This document shows, piece after piece, positions 46,980 to 57,659 of a DNA stretch of 64,000 nucleotides. The position numbers were made by a program, and so were the translations under genes. Origin of the DNA: Symbiodinium natans (lineage: Eukaryota > Sar > Dinophyceae > Suessiales > Symbiodiniaceae); assembly GCA_905221605.1 (NCBI GenBank), contig CAJNDS010001779.1:237146-301145 (forward strand), given 5' to 3'. How positions within the stretch are numbered: position 1 is the first letter of the stretch; every line of letters starts with the position of its first letter. The notes below the pieces were generated by a model. The model was not told where the DNA came from. It saw nothing but the letters and a program-made list of their open reading frames with translations, and searched no databases.

Positions 46980-47050
46980 CTCATCAGCCCCCACCATGCT
47001 CCTCCAGGCGGCCTCTGTGGGTTTGTTCTTTTCGCATGCGCAGAAGCTCT
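46980..47050 (-). CDS. Candidate exon
   Basis: It reads SFCACEKNKPTEAAWRSMVG then ADE, from TTTAGCAG to GATGAG/GTCTAGGGTTTAGGG. CCCTAAA lies on both sides. Confidence 0.58.
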
Positions 47051-47144
47051 CTGCTAAACCCTAAACCCTCAACCCTAAAGCCTAAACCCTAAACCCTAAA
47101 ATCCTGGACCCTACCACATCCTAAACCTTTAAGCATCCTTAATC

Positions 47145-47181
47145 CTTCGGTGGGCTCCGCAGTGAGGTCTCGCAGATTCCG
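47145..47181 (-). CDS. Candidate exon with GA donor
   Basis: It reads RNLRDLTAEPTE after CAGTCCTCAG, then GAAG/GATTAAGG. Confidence 0.42.
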
Positions 47182-47223
47182 CTGAGGACTGTGCTCATGG
47201 GGCAGCAGGGATGACGGCGAAAG

Positions 47224-47345
47224 ATACCGCAAAAACGACGAAACCCTAAAACCCTAAAACCCTAAAACCCTAAAACCCTAAAACCCTAAAACCCTAAAAC
47301 CCTAAAACCCTAAAACCCTAAAACCCTAAAACCCTAAAACCCTAA
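47224..47345. repeat. Pure CCCTAAAA array, about 15 copies
   Basis: Perfect eight-base units, not the seven-base type. Confidence 0.97.
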
Positions 47346-47349
47346 ACGC

Positions 47350-47980
47350 CCCAACACCCTGAACAAGAACAGGACAACAAGCCCCGGGTCTACAGGTTTT
47401 GGGGTCGTAGGGCCTCAAAATCTCGGGTCCCGCCCCCTCAAAAGCCCTCAAAAGTAGGGAAGTGCATGGCAGCACACGCTTTACCGAGAATCTTGCAACC
47501 TTGCAAGGCCCTGGTCCCCCCTGTACATCCCCAGATTCTAGAACCCCCACATCTGTTGTACACATGTCTGCGCATGCTGCTGCCGGCTTAAGCCCAAAGC
47601 GTTGCTCATACTACATACGAAAGCCCAAGCCTGAAACCCATCCTGCAGAATTCGGCAGAAACTCCTGAAGTTGGGATGCTCCCCCTTAAACTCAGTCCAT
47701 AACATGGGTTACAATGGGGGGGGGGTACTATAATCCCTATTCAGGAATGCTAGTATAAGGGGGAACATCCCAAGGGTTGAGGCTAGTTGATGGGTTCAAG
47801 TGTTTTGGGGGCTTTTCATCCCCAAGCCGTAATTGGGAGATGTGAGTCGTCAAAACTTCGACGACAGTGCGCCTTTATGTACATCTCCCCCGTATCCAAC
47901 GCCTGTGGGCGATGAGCGCTTAGGACGTTGAGGCTTACAGTTTGTCAGAGGGCCCAATACCCCTCAATCAATGAAGGAGC
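47350..47980. other. Spacer with a family-5 element
   Basis: A family-5 copy lies at 47682-47772 (ATGCTCCCCCTTAAACT to AGTATAAGGGGGAACATCCC, with a G-run inside). Open frames at 47346-47660 on both strands lack borders. Confidence 0.4.
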
Positions 47981-48065
47981 ACACACCCTAAACCCTAAAC
48001 CCTAAACCCTAAACCCTAAACCCTAAACCCTAAACCCTAAACCCTCAGCCCTGCTAGGGTCTTTC

Positions 48066-48099
48066 AGACAGCCTTGGGGTCGATTTCATCGGCTTTGGT
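48066..48099 (-). CDS. Candidate micro-exon with GA donor
   Basis: It reads TKADEIDPKAV between CTGTCCTCAG and TCT/GAAAGAC. CCCTAAA lies on the left. Confidence 0.48.
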
Positions 48100-48499
48100 C
48101 TGAGGACAGGTTGCCCAGGGAACGGGGGGGAACGAAGCCACTGCTGGGCATCCAAAGCTTAACTGCTTAGGGTTTAGGGTTTAGGGTTTAGGGTCCTTGT
48201 TGGGGCAATATTAAACATGATCCTTTTTTTCCTTATTGGGGATTCAAGATGACAAGAATGTAACATTATGACCCAGTTGTGGAGTTGAGAGGCTCTCTGG
48301 CTTTAGGGTTGGCCGTAAGGTCAACGTGTTCTTCATTGTGGTCCATTTTTATGGCAGAAAATTATGGATTCCGGTTAGTCTTGGAGTAAAGGCGTCTTGG
48401 TGCAATGCACTTCCTAACCCTAAATCCCTAACACCCTTAAACCCTTAAACCCTAAAACCCTGAAACTCTCAAACCCTAAAGCCCCGAGATCCGCAAATC

Positions 48500-48633
48500 C
48501 TGCAGCCCAAGAGCCCTCAACGCAACCTCAGCACCGACAAACCTCAGGTCCACGGCACGACACCGTCCCCCGCTCTGCTCTGTGTCATGCCCAGGCGTTT
48601 CACTATTGACTACTACAAGCTGTACATTGAAGC
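48500..48633 (-). CDS. Candidate exon, strand uncertain
   Basis: It reads FNVQLVVVNSETPGHDTEQS then GGRCRAVDLRFVGAEVALRA over 134 nt, after GGGGTTGAAG, with a GA donor (GCAG/GATTTG). Part is also open on plus (RRFTIDYYKLYIEAFNPKKA). Confidence 0.45.
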
Positions 48634-48734
48634 CTTCAACCCCAAAAAGGCTGTGCAAAAAAAAATACACGCTGAGCCCTCGGCAGCCGCGCACCCCTAA
48701 CTCCGAAACCGCAATCCCGAGGCAAGCCCCGAAC

Positions 48735-48814
48735 AACGCTCCGAGTCCTTCATCTTCTCTGCCAGTTGTGCCTGCTCGTCATGCTCAATGGCCTGGAATG
48801 TGAGAAGGGCTCCT
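48735..48814 (-). CDS. Candidate exon
   Basis: It reads GALLTFQAIEHDEQAQLAEK then MKDSER, from GAAACCTCAG to CGTT/GTTCGGGG. The reading is strongly helical. Confidence 0.6.
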
Positions 48815-49287
48815 CTGAGGTTTCCAGTGCAGTGATGTAAGTTTAGGGTTAAAGGTTAAGGGTTTAGGGTTTGGGGTTTAGGGTTTAGGGTTTAAGGTTT
48901 CGGGAAGGCATTTCACGGTTCATCCGTAGCTTTCAGCTCGTGGGTTTAAGAACGTCGGATTTCATTTGAGCTCGGGTTGTGCCTGACATGTCGAAACCTT
49001 ACTTCCCAGAGACTTACCTGATGCTTATATCATGCTTCAAACTTTTCCTAGGGCCCAAAGCCGTAGTCTGCAGGCTCTGAAGCTGCATATTTCCGGAAAC
49101 CCTCAACCCTAAACCCTAAACCCTAAACCCTAAACCGGCGGGGGGGGGGGGGGGGGGGGGGCATGAGAATCCGTTGGCAGTGGCCCGGGAAATGCCTCAA
49201 CCCCAGGTTCCCAGGCTTCTAAATCCTCAACCTTAGCGGGCTTGCAAAAGCTCTCTAGACGCAGGGAGTAAGCTCGCAAGAGAAAAA

Positions 49288-49372
49288 AAAGGTGCCTTTT
49301 TTGGTTTCAAGGGGCTCCAAGATAAAAAAAAAAAAAGGGTGCCCCCTTTTTGGCTTTAAGGGGATTCTAAGG
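49288..49372. mobile_element. MITE-like element, family 8 (internally duplicated)
   Basis: AAGGTGCCTTTTTTGGTTTCAAGG and GGGTGCCCCCTTTTTGGC-type arms occur twice, separated by an A-run. Confidence 0.6.
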
Positions 49373-49559
49373 GAACCCCAACCCTAGGGTTTGGGGTTTA
49401 GGGTTTAGGGTTTAGGGTTTAGGGTGGCCTACTCCCGGTCCTAGCTCTAGAGGCAACTGTTGTCACACCGTGAGTCGCTTAAGGCTAAGGACATGTGGTG
49501 CCGTACTCCCAGGTGCTCCCCACTACCCCCTGTCTATACCCCTCTACCCTTATGGGGGG

Positions 49560-51385
49560 GGGGGGGGGGGGGGGGCGTGTACCCCGCTTTGCAACCAGAA
49601 TCCCCACTTTACAACCAGAATCCCTACTTTACAACCCAGAAGCCTTTCCAGAATCCCTACTTTGCAACCGGTTGCGAAAGCTACTTAACAACCCAATTAA
49701 CTGATAACGTCAAAGCTTAGAATCTCCAGCATCATCCCTTACGGCAGCCATGCAGGTTGGAAAGTGATGCCGGTTGCAATGTGGGCGTTCTTAACCCGAA
49801 TCCACGACAGATATGTGTGTGTATATTACATATGAAAGCCAATACATGAACCCCAAATTTTATTCCATTTGATGTTGTATTTATGGTTTTAGGCCATACA
49901 AGTACTTTCAAACAATGACTTTCCGTTCTTGTGTGTTTGTTTTAGGGAAAGCATACAACAAATGCTTTTTAGAAACCCAACCCACCAACCCACCACAGGC
50001 AAATCTGGGAGTTCAAAACACATTAAAATGCAACCAAATTCCTACTCCGCACTCCACAGCACCTCGCTTGGCGGACGGACGCTTTTTTCTCACCAGCATG
50101 GACGCAAGTTGTTTGAGTCATTTTAATTTGATGATGTTGTATTATGGTTTTGGGCCATACAAGTACTTTCAAAAAATGACTTTCCGTTCTTGTGTGTTTG
50201 TATTGGGGAAAGCATACAGAAAAAAATGACTTTTAGAAACCCAACCCACCAACCCACCACAGGCAAGGCTAGGAGTGCGAAGCGCATTAAAACATAACCA
50301 ATTCCTAAATCAGCCCAAAAAACAAAATTGTGAAAAAAGAAATGCTGTTTAACATTCGGGGAAAGACGAGACACAAAGATAACAATAAACATAATGGGGT
50401 GCGTTCCTTTTTACACACAGACCTACCTAAACCAAGCCACGACAACCTGCGTCGGGTGAAGGCCCCATAAGTTAGACACTTGAGGGAGTCTCGAGGAACC
50501 AAACTATATGGAGTCTAGGTAGGTTTGTTGTATTTATGGTTTTAGGCCATACAAGTACTTTCAAACAATGACTTTCCGTTCTTGTGTGTTTGTTTTAGGG
50601 AAAGCATACAACAAATGCTTTTTAGAAACCCAACCCACCAACCCACCACAGGCAAATCTGGGAGTTCAAAACACATTAAAATGCAACCAAATTCCTACTC
50701 CGCACTCCACAGCACCTCGCTTGGCGGACGGACGCTTTTTTCTCACCAGCATGGACGCAAGTTGTTTGAGTCATTTTAATTTGATGATGTTGTATTATGG
50801 TTTTGGGCCATACAAGTACTTTCAAAAAATGACTTTCCGTTCTTGTGTGTTTGTATTGGGGAAAGCATACAGAAAAAAAATGACTTTTAGAAACCCAACC
50901 CACCAACCCACCACAGGCAAGGCTAGGAGTGCGAAGCGCATTAAAACATAACCAATTCCTAAATCAGCCCAAAAAACAAAATTGTGAAAAAAGAAACGCT
51001 TTTTAACATTCGGGGAAAGACGAGACACAAAGATAACAATAAACATAATGGGGTGCGTTCCTTTTTACACACAGACCTACCTAAACCAAGCCACGACAAC
51101 CTGCGTCGGGTGAAGGCCCCATAAGTTAGACACTTGAGGGAGTCTCGAGGAACCAAACTATATGGAGTCTAGGTAGGTTTGTTGTATTAAAAACTCATGA
51201 AATCCCAATGGGTCTTAATCATAGGTAGACGGGTTGCAAAGTGGGGGTTCTCAGGATCGGCAGTTGTAAAGTGGGGATTCTCACACCGGAAACAGTGCCT
51301 GTGGTTGTAAAGTGGGGATTCTGGTTGTGAAGCGGGGATTCTGGTTGTAAAGCGGGTTAATCTCGGGGGGGGGGGGGGGGGGGGG
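49560..51385. mobile_element. Foldback-type element, about 1.8 kb
   Basis: The left part (49583-49680) has several CTTTACAACCAGAATCCC units. The right part (51232-51360) has several GGGGATTCTGGTTGTAAAG units in the opposite sense, making a long subdivided inverted repeat. Both ends meet G-runs (49554-49575, 51365-51388). The inside is the 653-bp tandem duplication. No transposase frame was recognised, so it is probably non-autonomous. Confidence 0.75.
49874..51179. repeat. Tandem duplication, 2 x 653 bp
   Basis: Copies 49874-50526 and 50527-51179 differ by only a few bases. Each holds an inner repeat of about 245 bp (TTTCCGTTCTTGTGTGTTTG ... CCCACCACAGGCAA). A third copy begins TTTGTTGTATTA at 51176 and is cut. 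Identical open frames in the copies follow from the duplication and lack coding signs. Confidence 0.95.
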
Positions 51386-51555
51386 GGGAAAGGGAACCTT
51401 AAAACCCTAAACCCTAAACCCTAGGGGGGGGGGGGGGGGGGGGGCAGTAGAGAGGCGGGTAGTAGGGGCACCCATGAACGCAGGACCGCATCGAAGGTGC
51501 TGGGACGGCAGTGGCTGAGGCTGAATCCTAAACTTTAAACCCTAAACCCTGAAAC

Positions 51556-51636
51556 CCCCAGGGAACGTTCTAACAGAAGTTCACAAGCACGTACTCTTCT
51601 TGAGGTACTTCCGAATTTGGCCTTCATGCGCTTGAT
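51556..51636 (-). CDS. Candidate exon
   Basis: It reads IKRMKAKFGSTSRRVRACEL then LLERSLG, from CTTACGTAG to GGGG/GTTTCAGGG. Confidence 0.55.
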
Positions 51637-51696
51637 CTACGTAAGACCTAAACCCTAAACCCTGAACCCTAAACTCTAAACCCCAAACCCTAAAAC

Positions 51697-51755
51697 CGTT
51701 CGCTTTGGAAGTCAAATGGAGACATTCGGAAACATCTCAGTAAAGCTGGGCACGG
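51697..51755 (-). CDS. Candidate exon
   Basis: It reads PCPALLRCFRMSPFDFQSE then R, from AGACCTCAG to AACG/GTTTTAGGG. Confidence 0.55.
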
Positions 51756-51810
51756 CTGAGGTCTGGTTGCTTCTTTCGTGACAGAAACCGCCTCCGTAGA
51801 CTACTTCTAC

Positions 51811-52420
<610 letters not shown>

Positions 52421-52532
52421 TACTATGGCTACAGGGGCCAAATAATTTGGTTGGGGTTTCTGTGATTATTGTAGTATACTTCTAAAAGGACCATAAGCGA
52501 ATACTGTCAGGAATTATTCCGACCCTATATTA

Positions 52533-52625
52533 GCCAGGAGAGCAGTCTTTGGGAAAATCATTCGGGTCATGCTTTGTGCTCGCCGCACTGCCGAACCTGA
52601 GTGCGAGTGCCCCCTCACTGTCATT
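52533..52625 (-). CDS. Candidate exon
   Basis: It reads NDSEGALALRFGSAASTKHD then PNDFPKDCSPG. The acceptor is GTATCAAG. A donor CTCAG/GTTCGG would shorten it to 52597-52625. Confidence 0.45.
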
Positions 52626-52764
52626 CTTGATACCACTACTGTTCTTCACCGTAGACACGAAACACGACAACACCGAAAAGTCCATTCGGTTCCTTTCTCT
52701 GTCAAGCAAAGGCTTCTATCTCAGTCTATATAAGCCCCTAAACCCTAAACCCTAAGCCCTAAAC

Positions 52765-52845
52765 CCCGGCCCCAAAGCCTCCGAAGTTCAACTCCCAACC
52801 GCGAAGGGCACCCTCTACCCCTCTCTGGGCTGCCGGGCCCTGTCC
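52765..52845 (-). CDS. Candidate exon
   Basis: It reads GQGPAAQRGVEGALRGWELN then FGGFGAG, from GTCATCAG to CGGG/GTTTAGGG. Confidence 0.55.
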
Positions 52846-52871
52846 CTGATGACCTTTCTCCCCTGTCGGCT

Positions 52872-53150
52872 TCGGGTCTGTAGGATTCAGGAATTCAGGA
52901 ATTTAGGGTTTAGGGTTTAGGGTTTGAGGTTTAGGGTTCAGGGTTCATTATTCAGGAATTCAGGAAATTAGGGTTTAGGGTTTAGGGTTTGAGGTTTAGG
53001 GTTCAGGGTTCATTATTCAGGAATTCAGGAAATTAGGGTTTAGGGTTTAGGGTTTGAGGTTTAGGGTTCAGGGTTTATTATTCAGGAATTCAGGAAATTA
53101 GGGTTTAGGGTTTAGGGTTTGAGGTTTAGGGTTCAGGGTTTATTATTTCT
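52872..53150. repeat. About 66-bp tandem repeat, four copies, with a telomeric core
   Basis: Each unit is ATTCAGGAATTCAGGAAATT, then TTTAGGG repeats, TTTGAGGTTTAGGGTTC and AGGGTTCATT. A reverse-complement copy lies at 53512-53572. Confidence 0.92.
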
Positions 53151-53155
53151 GGGGC

Positions 53156-53237
53156 GAGAAGGGTTTTCAGGGCTTCAAGGCGAAGGGCTCTGGGGTGAAG
53201 TGTGGCTTCCAGCAGCCCATCACCTTCCACCTGCGCC
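53156..53237 (-). CDS. Candidate exon
   Basis: It reads AQVEGDGLLEATLHPRALRL then EALKTLL after AGCTTAG. The donor is probably GC. It stays open into the tandem repeat. Confidence 0.52.
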
Positions 53238-53393
53238 CTAAGCTAAGGGGTGGGGAAGGGTTAAGGGCTTATGCGGGAAAGGGTAGAGGCTTTAGGGGTG
53301 TAGGGTTTCATAAGGTTCGGGGTGTAGAGTGGGTGTTGAAGGGTTGCCAGTTGGGGTTGCGGAACTGATTTTGGTTCAGGGGTTTAGGGTTGA

Positions 53394-53420
53394 ACCTTCC
53401 AAAGTCATTGTTGCAGCTGC
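53394..53420 (-). CDS. Candidate micro-exon
   Basis: It reads AAATMTLE, with acceptor CACCTGTGTTTTGTAG and donor GGAAG/GTTCAACC. A plus-strand frame (KVIVAAAYKTQVKLDSLNP) overlaps it. Confidence 0.35.
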
Positions 53421-53511
53421 CTACAAAACACAGGTGAAGCTAGACAGCCTGAACCCCAGACCCAAAACCCCGTCCTGCCCGTTGTAGAAACCTCAAACCC
53501 TAAACCCTAAA

Positions 53512-53572
53512 CCCTAAATTCCTGAATTCCTGAATAATGAACCCTGAACCCTAAACCTCAAACCCTAAACCC
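53512..53572. repeat. Inverted copy of the 52.9-kb tandem unit
   Basis: AATTCCTGAATTCCTGAATA with AACCTCAAACCCTAAACC is the reverse complement of a unit at 52872-53150. Together they bracket exon 53156-53237 as an inverted pair. Confidence 0.85.
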
Positions 53573-53592
53573 TAAACCCCAGACCCCGAAAC

Positions 53593-53656
53593 CCTGTCCT
53601 GCCAGCTGTAGCAGTCCTCAAAGATCTTGGGTTCCAAAGTCGCCAACTCATTATAC
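53593..53656 (-). CDS. Candidate exon
   Basis: It reads YNELATLEPKIFEDCYSWQD then R, from GAGCCAAG to CAGG/GTTTCGGGG. This is one of the more convincing short readings. Confidence 0.58.
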
Positions 53657-53754
53657 CTTGGCTCAGGGTGTCAGGGAATTGTGACTGTGTTCTCAGAGTT
53701 TCTGGGTTTTTTTGGGCTATCTGGGTTTAGGGTTTAGGGTTTAGGGGAAAACTC

Positions 53755-53815
53755 ATTTCAGAGGGCTGCTAGGTTCACCGTGTCTTGCTTCGTCAGCGCT
53801 CCCCCCGCGGTTTAG
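53755..53815 (-). CDS. Candidate exon
   Basis: It reads GGSADEARHGEPSSPL next to TTTAGG on the right, with a GA donor possible (CCTCT/GAAATG). Confidence 0.4.
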
Positions 53816-54066
53816 GATCCCAGGATTTTGTTCAGGCTTTCAAAGTTCAGGGCATTCATTAGGAAGTTAGGATGATGGGGTTGCCTTGGTTTAGGGCTTT
53901 AGGGTGCAGGTGCTTAAGCATTTCAGGACTTCGGGGTCTTGGGGCGATTCCCTAAACCCTAAACCCTAAACCCTAAACCCTAAACCCTAAACCCTAAACC
54001 CTAAACCCTAAACCCTAAACCCTAAACCTAAACCCTAAACCCTAAACCCTAAACTCAACCCTCAAC

Positions 54067-54144
54067 CAGCAAGAGATGTGCGAAACTCCGAGCACCCCGC
54101 GCGTCGCGAATGTACGCCGCTATGTTGCGACTCTCCTCGAGTTC
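54067..54144 (-). CDS. Candidate exon
   Basis: It reads ELEESRNIAAYIRDARGARS then FAHLLL, from CTGATGAG to CTG/GTTGAGGG. CCCTAAA lies left and TTTAGGG right. Confidence 0.6.
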
Positions 54145-54422
54145 CTCATCAGATTATCTTATGGGTTTAGGGTTTGGGTTTAGGGCTTAGGGTTTAGGGT
54201 TTAGGATTTAGGGTTTGGGTTTAGGATTCAGGCTTCAGGGTTTAGGGGTGATGTTCGGGTACTTTACGTGCAGTCTTTGGTGTTTTGGGATGTTCCTTTC
54301 TTCTCCTCTACACTCCAGTCGGTAAACCCCAACAACCTGCCTCTTTTGTCGGGCCGAAGGAAGCTTAGGCTTCTGGGCTCCTTTTCCAACGAAAGCCGCA
54401 TGGATCATGTAGCTATACACCC

Positions 54423-54547
54423 TATATGAAGTAGGGTACATATTTCTTGTACCCCCAAAAGGACACCCAATATATACACTCACCAATATTAAAAAGGAAC
54501 CTTATATACACTCACCAAAAACAGAAATATATACCCTGCTTCATATA
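54423..54547. mobile_element. MITE-like element, family 3
   Basis: Ends TATATGAAGTAGGGTACATA and TATACCCTGCTTCATATA; the best-paired copy of the family. Confidence 0.88.
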
Positions 54548-54703
54548 CCCTATGGTCCCTTAATATGGTCCCTTATACCGTCTTTACAGGTCTCTGAAGG
54601 ATCGGCCATTAGGTTCTCTAGGGTATTTGATGTGAATTGGCCCCCCTAGGGTCTTAGGTTCCCGCCACAGGTACGCTGCACGTTTTCAGGGTTCGGGGTT
54701 AGC

Positions 54704-54771
54704 TTGCCATCGTTCCTCGGGTCAGCCCTAAAATCTTTGTAAAGCTGGAAACCTACAGCCGGAGTACAACC
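54704..54771 (-). CDS. Candidate exon
   Basis: It reads CTPAVGFQLYKDFRADPRND then G after CCTCAG, with a GC donor. The frame continues (KLTPNPENVQRTCGGN) if the donor is skipped. Confidence 0.55.
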
Positions 54772-54789
54772 CTGAGGTCAAAACCCAAA

Positions 54790-55040
54790 GCCCGCGAAGC
54801 CCGGAATCCTCGAACCCTAAAGCCCTGTAAGCCAAACTGCAAAACCCTAAATCCCTAACCCTGGCTCCCCAAACCTTAAACCCTAATCTCCCAAAACGCT
54901 ACAACACCAAAGCTCTTAAACCCTAAAAAAAGGGCCCCCAACCCTGCTAAACTACGTAAACCTTAGCACCCACAACTGCCCTAAACCTCTAATCCTTATG
55001 AGACCCCGAGACTTGGAAGTGCCCCCAAAACCCTCCTTCA
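54790..55040. other. Spacer of degenerate CCCTAAA
   Basis: Scattered CCTAAACC-like words. No exon was seen. Confidence 0.4.
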
Positions 55041-55141
55041 GCCCCATAAACCCTAAACCCTAGCCCTAAACCCTAAACCCTAAACCCTAAACCCTAAACC
55101 CTAAACCCTAAACCCTAAACCCTCAACCCCAAACCCATAAC

Positions 55142-55178
55142 CCATATCCCAGGCCCAGGCAGACGCCGAGATTCCGTC
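55142..55178 (-). CDS. Candidate micro-exon
   Basis: It reads DGISASAWAWDM between CCCCCTGTTCCCAG and ATGG/GTTATGGG. Confidence 0.45.
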
Positions 55179-55521
55179 CTGGGAACAGGGGGCTCAGGCT
55201 CAGGCTTCTTTAAGGCTTAGGCATGTAAGGGTTGAGGGAGTTTAGGGGTTCAGGGTGTATGGGATTTAGGGTATAGGGTTTAGGGTTTGGGGTATGAAGG
55301 GTTAAGGGTCGGCAGCATGCCAAAGACATGGTTCTGCCCAGACTTTTCAGGTCATTTTGAGGTTTGGGATTCAGGGTTCAGAATATTTAAGGGTTCTTCA
55401 AGGCCCTTCTTCCGCCTGTTTCTACTTACTTCACGTCTGAAGCCCCCCCCAACATAGACCCTAAACCCTAAACCCTAAACTGATACCTCTTGTGGTTTGA
55501 GGCTTTGCCTTAAACAAAAAC

Positions 55522-55569
55522 CACTGCGCAGAGATCCTCGACGGGAACCAGGCTACATCGGGCAATCAG
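55522..55569 (-). CDS. Candidate exon
   Basis: It reads LIARCSLVPVEDLCAV, from CCCTCCTTAAG to GTG/GTTTTTG. CCCTAAA lies left and TTTAGGG right. Confidence 0.53.
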
Positions 55570-55687
55570 CTTAAGGAGGGGATGTCATGAGGTTAGGGTT
55601 TAGGGTTTAGGGTTTAGAGTTTAGGGTTTAGGGTTTAGGGTTTAGGTTATAGGGTTTAGGGTTTAGGGTTTCCCATGAAACCGAAAC

Positions 55688-55752
55688 CTCGAAAGACATG
55701 CAGTAAGCGTTCGGAAATTGGTATTGAGGTACCTCATCTCCCCGCACATGAT
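55688..55752 (-). CDS. Candidate exon in inverted polarity
   Basis: It reads IMCGEMRYLNTNFRTLTACL then S, from TTTTTTGAAG to CGAG/GTTTCGG. TTTAGGG lies left and CCCTAAA right. A second frame (RGDEVPQYQFPNAYCMSFE) is open too. Confidence 0.5.
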
Positions 55753-55827
55753 CTTCAAAAAACCCTAAACCCTAAACCCTACCCCTAAACCCCATATCCT
55801 GAAGCCTCAGACCCTCGGAAAAACATC

Positions 55828-55906
55828 AAGTCTCCTGCTCGAACGCGTGCACGTGGGCCCGGGACGCGTGCAAGGTGTCCCAAGCTTCAACCCGCCTCGC
55901 GAAGAC
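55828..55906 (-). CDS. Candidate exon with GA donor
   Basis: It reads VFARRVEAWDTLHASRAHVH then AFEQET, after ACGTGTCAG, then CTT/GATGTT. GC3 is very high. Confidence 0.57.
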
Positions 55907-55956
55907 CTGACACGTTGACAAGGGTTGCTGTTGCGCTCCTTTCTAGATGGATTTGC

Positions 55957-56062
55957 TATACTCCCCTTAGAACCTTCATAAAAAAACTAAGTTAAATATC
56001 CTCTTGGGTTTTCTATCAACAAATTGATAGAAAATAAACATTACTTCCCAAGGGGGATATAG
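55957..56062. mobile_element. MITE-like element, family 2
   Basis: TATACTCCCCTTAGAACC to TCCCAAGGGGGATATAG. On minus its 3' end GGAGTATAG could serve as an acceptor. Confidence 0.85.
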
Positions 56063-56158
56063 TTTAAGATTTAAGGCTCAGGGCCTAGGAGTGGATGTGT
56101 CGGATGTCAGGTTTGCGAAGCTGGCCCCTAAAGTGGGGTTTAGCAGGCAAGTGAAGGA

Positions 56159-56207
56159 ACTGAAGCAAAGCTGCCAGACAGGGGAACCACACCTCTCTCT
56201 TGAGCCC
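56159..56207 (-). CDS. Candidate exon
   Basis: It reads GLKREVWFPCLAALLQ after CTTTCTTGCTGTCCAG, with a GC donor. The frame is also open upstream (AMAHAFLECMRSTILHFLAV). Confidence 0.47.
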
Positions 56208-56576
56208 CTGGACAGCAAGAAAGTGAAGAATGGTAGAACGCATGCATTCTAAAAACGCATGCGCCATTGCAAGGCAAAAAAACATCATTGACCAGAGGAA
56301 GATTGAGGGCAGAGGAAGATTGAGGGCCGGATCGAATTTGTGTTGGTCGGGTTTGAGCATTGGCGAGAGTTGGTTGGGTTAGGCCTGGAGCATCCTGTTT
56401 GGGACAACCAGGCGCCCGATATCCCGGTGGGTTTACAAAGGCCTGTGACCTGTGTAAGGGTGTAAATTAGGGTTGCCACGAGCGTCCCACAAGGACACTC
56501 TTATCCATCCACCACTAGGCTTTTCCAAACACAGGAAACCACCGATGCCACAGGCGCTAGGCCGTGAAGCACTAGA

Positions 56577-56823
56577 CTCTAGACCCAAGGGCAACACCCT
56601 TTTGACCACTTGATGAAACGGTCTCAAAGCAGTAGTATGCCAAGCAGCGTCGGAGCTGTGATCCGCGCCAAAACCCCAATTGCCGCTGTCCCTGCTGATG
56701 TCCCTGATGGCAGAGGCGCTCGAGAATGCCGCAGCACGTGCGCATGTCGGAGAAGGTGACGAACGGCACGCGGCCATCAGTGCCAAGCGGCACCAGAAGC
56801 GCCGGGGCGTGCCAAAAGGGCAG
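56577..56823 (-). CDS. Coding stretch, unrecognised
   Basis: It reads LPFWHAPALLVPLGTDGRVP then FVTFSDMRTCCGILERLCHQ and GHQ, staying open to a TAG at 56574. The acceptor CCCTAG is the edge of the TTTAGGG array. The first 45 residues look strongly coding. A donor may lie near 56695, after HQGHQ. Confidence 0.57.
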
Positions 56824-57034
56824 CTAGGGCTTAGGGCTTAGGGTTTAGGGTTTAGGGTTTAGGGTTTAGGGTTTAGGGTTTGGGGTTTGGGGTTTAGGGT
56901 TTAGGGTTTAGGGTTTAGGGTTTGGGTTTAGGGTTTAGGGTTTAGGGTTTAGGGTTCAGGGTTCAGGGTTTAGGGTTTAGCGGCGGTTGCGGTGGGGCTC
57001 AGAAGAAGAAGACGCTGAGGAGAAGAACGTTAGC

Positions 57035-57098
57035 ACTGATGGTGCATGCTCTCTTTGGCGTCGCGGATGTTCACGAGGGCCACGGCGAGTGTTTGCAG
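57035..57098 (-). CDS. Candidate exon
   Basis: It reads LQTLAVALVNIRDAKESMHH then Q, from CCGTGTGGACAG to a GC donor. Most codons end in G or C. Confidence 0.57.
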
Positions 57099-57231
57099 CT
57101 GTCCACACGGCGTCTAAATCTAAACCCCATTCTCAAAAGGTAACGTTCAGGTGTGTCCCCTTCAAGTTCAAGCAAACCCTAAACACTCAACCCTAAACCC
57201 CCTCAAATCCTAAAAAAGGCTTGGGGTTCAG

Positions 57232-57287
57232 GGTCCTCCGTCCTTCGCCATGCCGGTGTTGTTGAAGCTGGACACGACAGAGCCCAC
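57232..57287 (-). CDS. Candidate exon
   Basis: It reads VGSVVSSFNNTGMAKDGG after AGAGAGCAG, with a GA donor possible. Confidence 0.52.
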
Positions 57288-57433
57288 CTGCTCTCTGCCC
57301 CCCGAATCCCCCGAATCCCCCAAACCCTAAGCCCGCGTTTCTGAGCCCTTCAACCCCTATAAAGCCGAAACCATAACAAGCCCCAACCCCTACACCTAAC
57401 CCCCAACTACCCTAAACCCGAAACCCTGAACCC

Positions 57434-57528
57434 TACTTGGAGGTTCATGGTACTTATTGACCAATTATAACTGTACTTATATAACTGTACTTCTAACCAT
57501 ATTAGGCACCATGAACCTCCAAGTAAAC
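57434..57528. mobile_element. MITE family 1 at an intron start
   Basis: Complete copy flanked by TA. On minus the intron opens GTTTACTTGGAGG, that is, with the element itself, right after exon 57529-57573. Confidence 0.85.
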
Positions 57529-57573
57529 CTTGAGCCCAGGTCTAGCCGAGGTCACTTCGCATCTCCCTGAGCC
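57529..57573 (-). CDS. Candidate 45-nt exon
   Basis: It reads GSGRCEVTSARPGLK, exactly 15 codons, between AGTTCGCAG and CAAG/GTTTACTTGGAGG. Confidence 0.52.
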
Positions 57574-57659
57574 CTGCGAACTAAACCCTCACCCCTAAAT
57601 CCTAAACCCTAAACCCTAAACCCTAAACCCTAAACCCTAAACCCTAATTCATGTAACCG

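Noticed and set aside
49874-51179. Identical open frames in the 653-bp copies as duplicated genes
   Set aside because: The frames are short, overlap on both strands, have AT-rich third positions unlike the exons, and repeat only because the DNA is duplicated.
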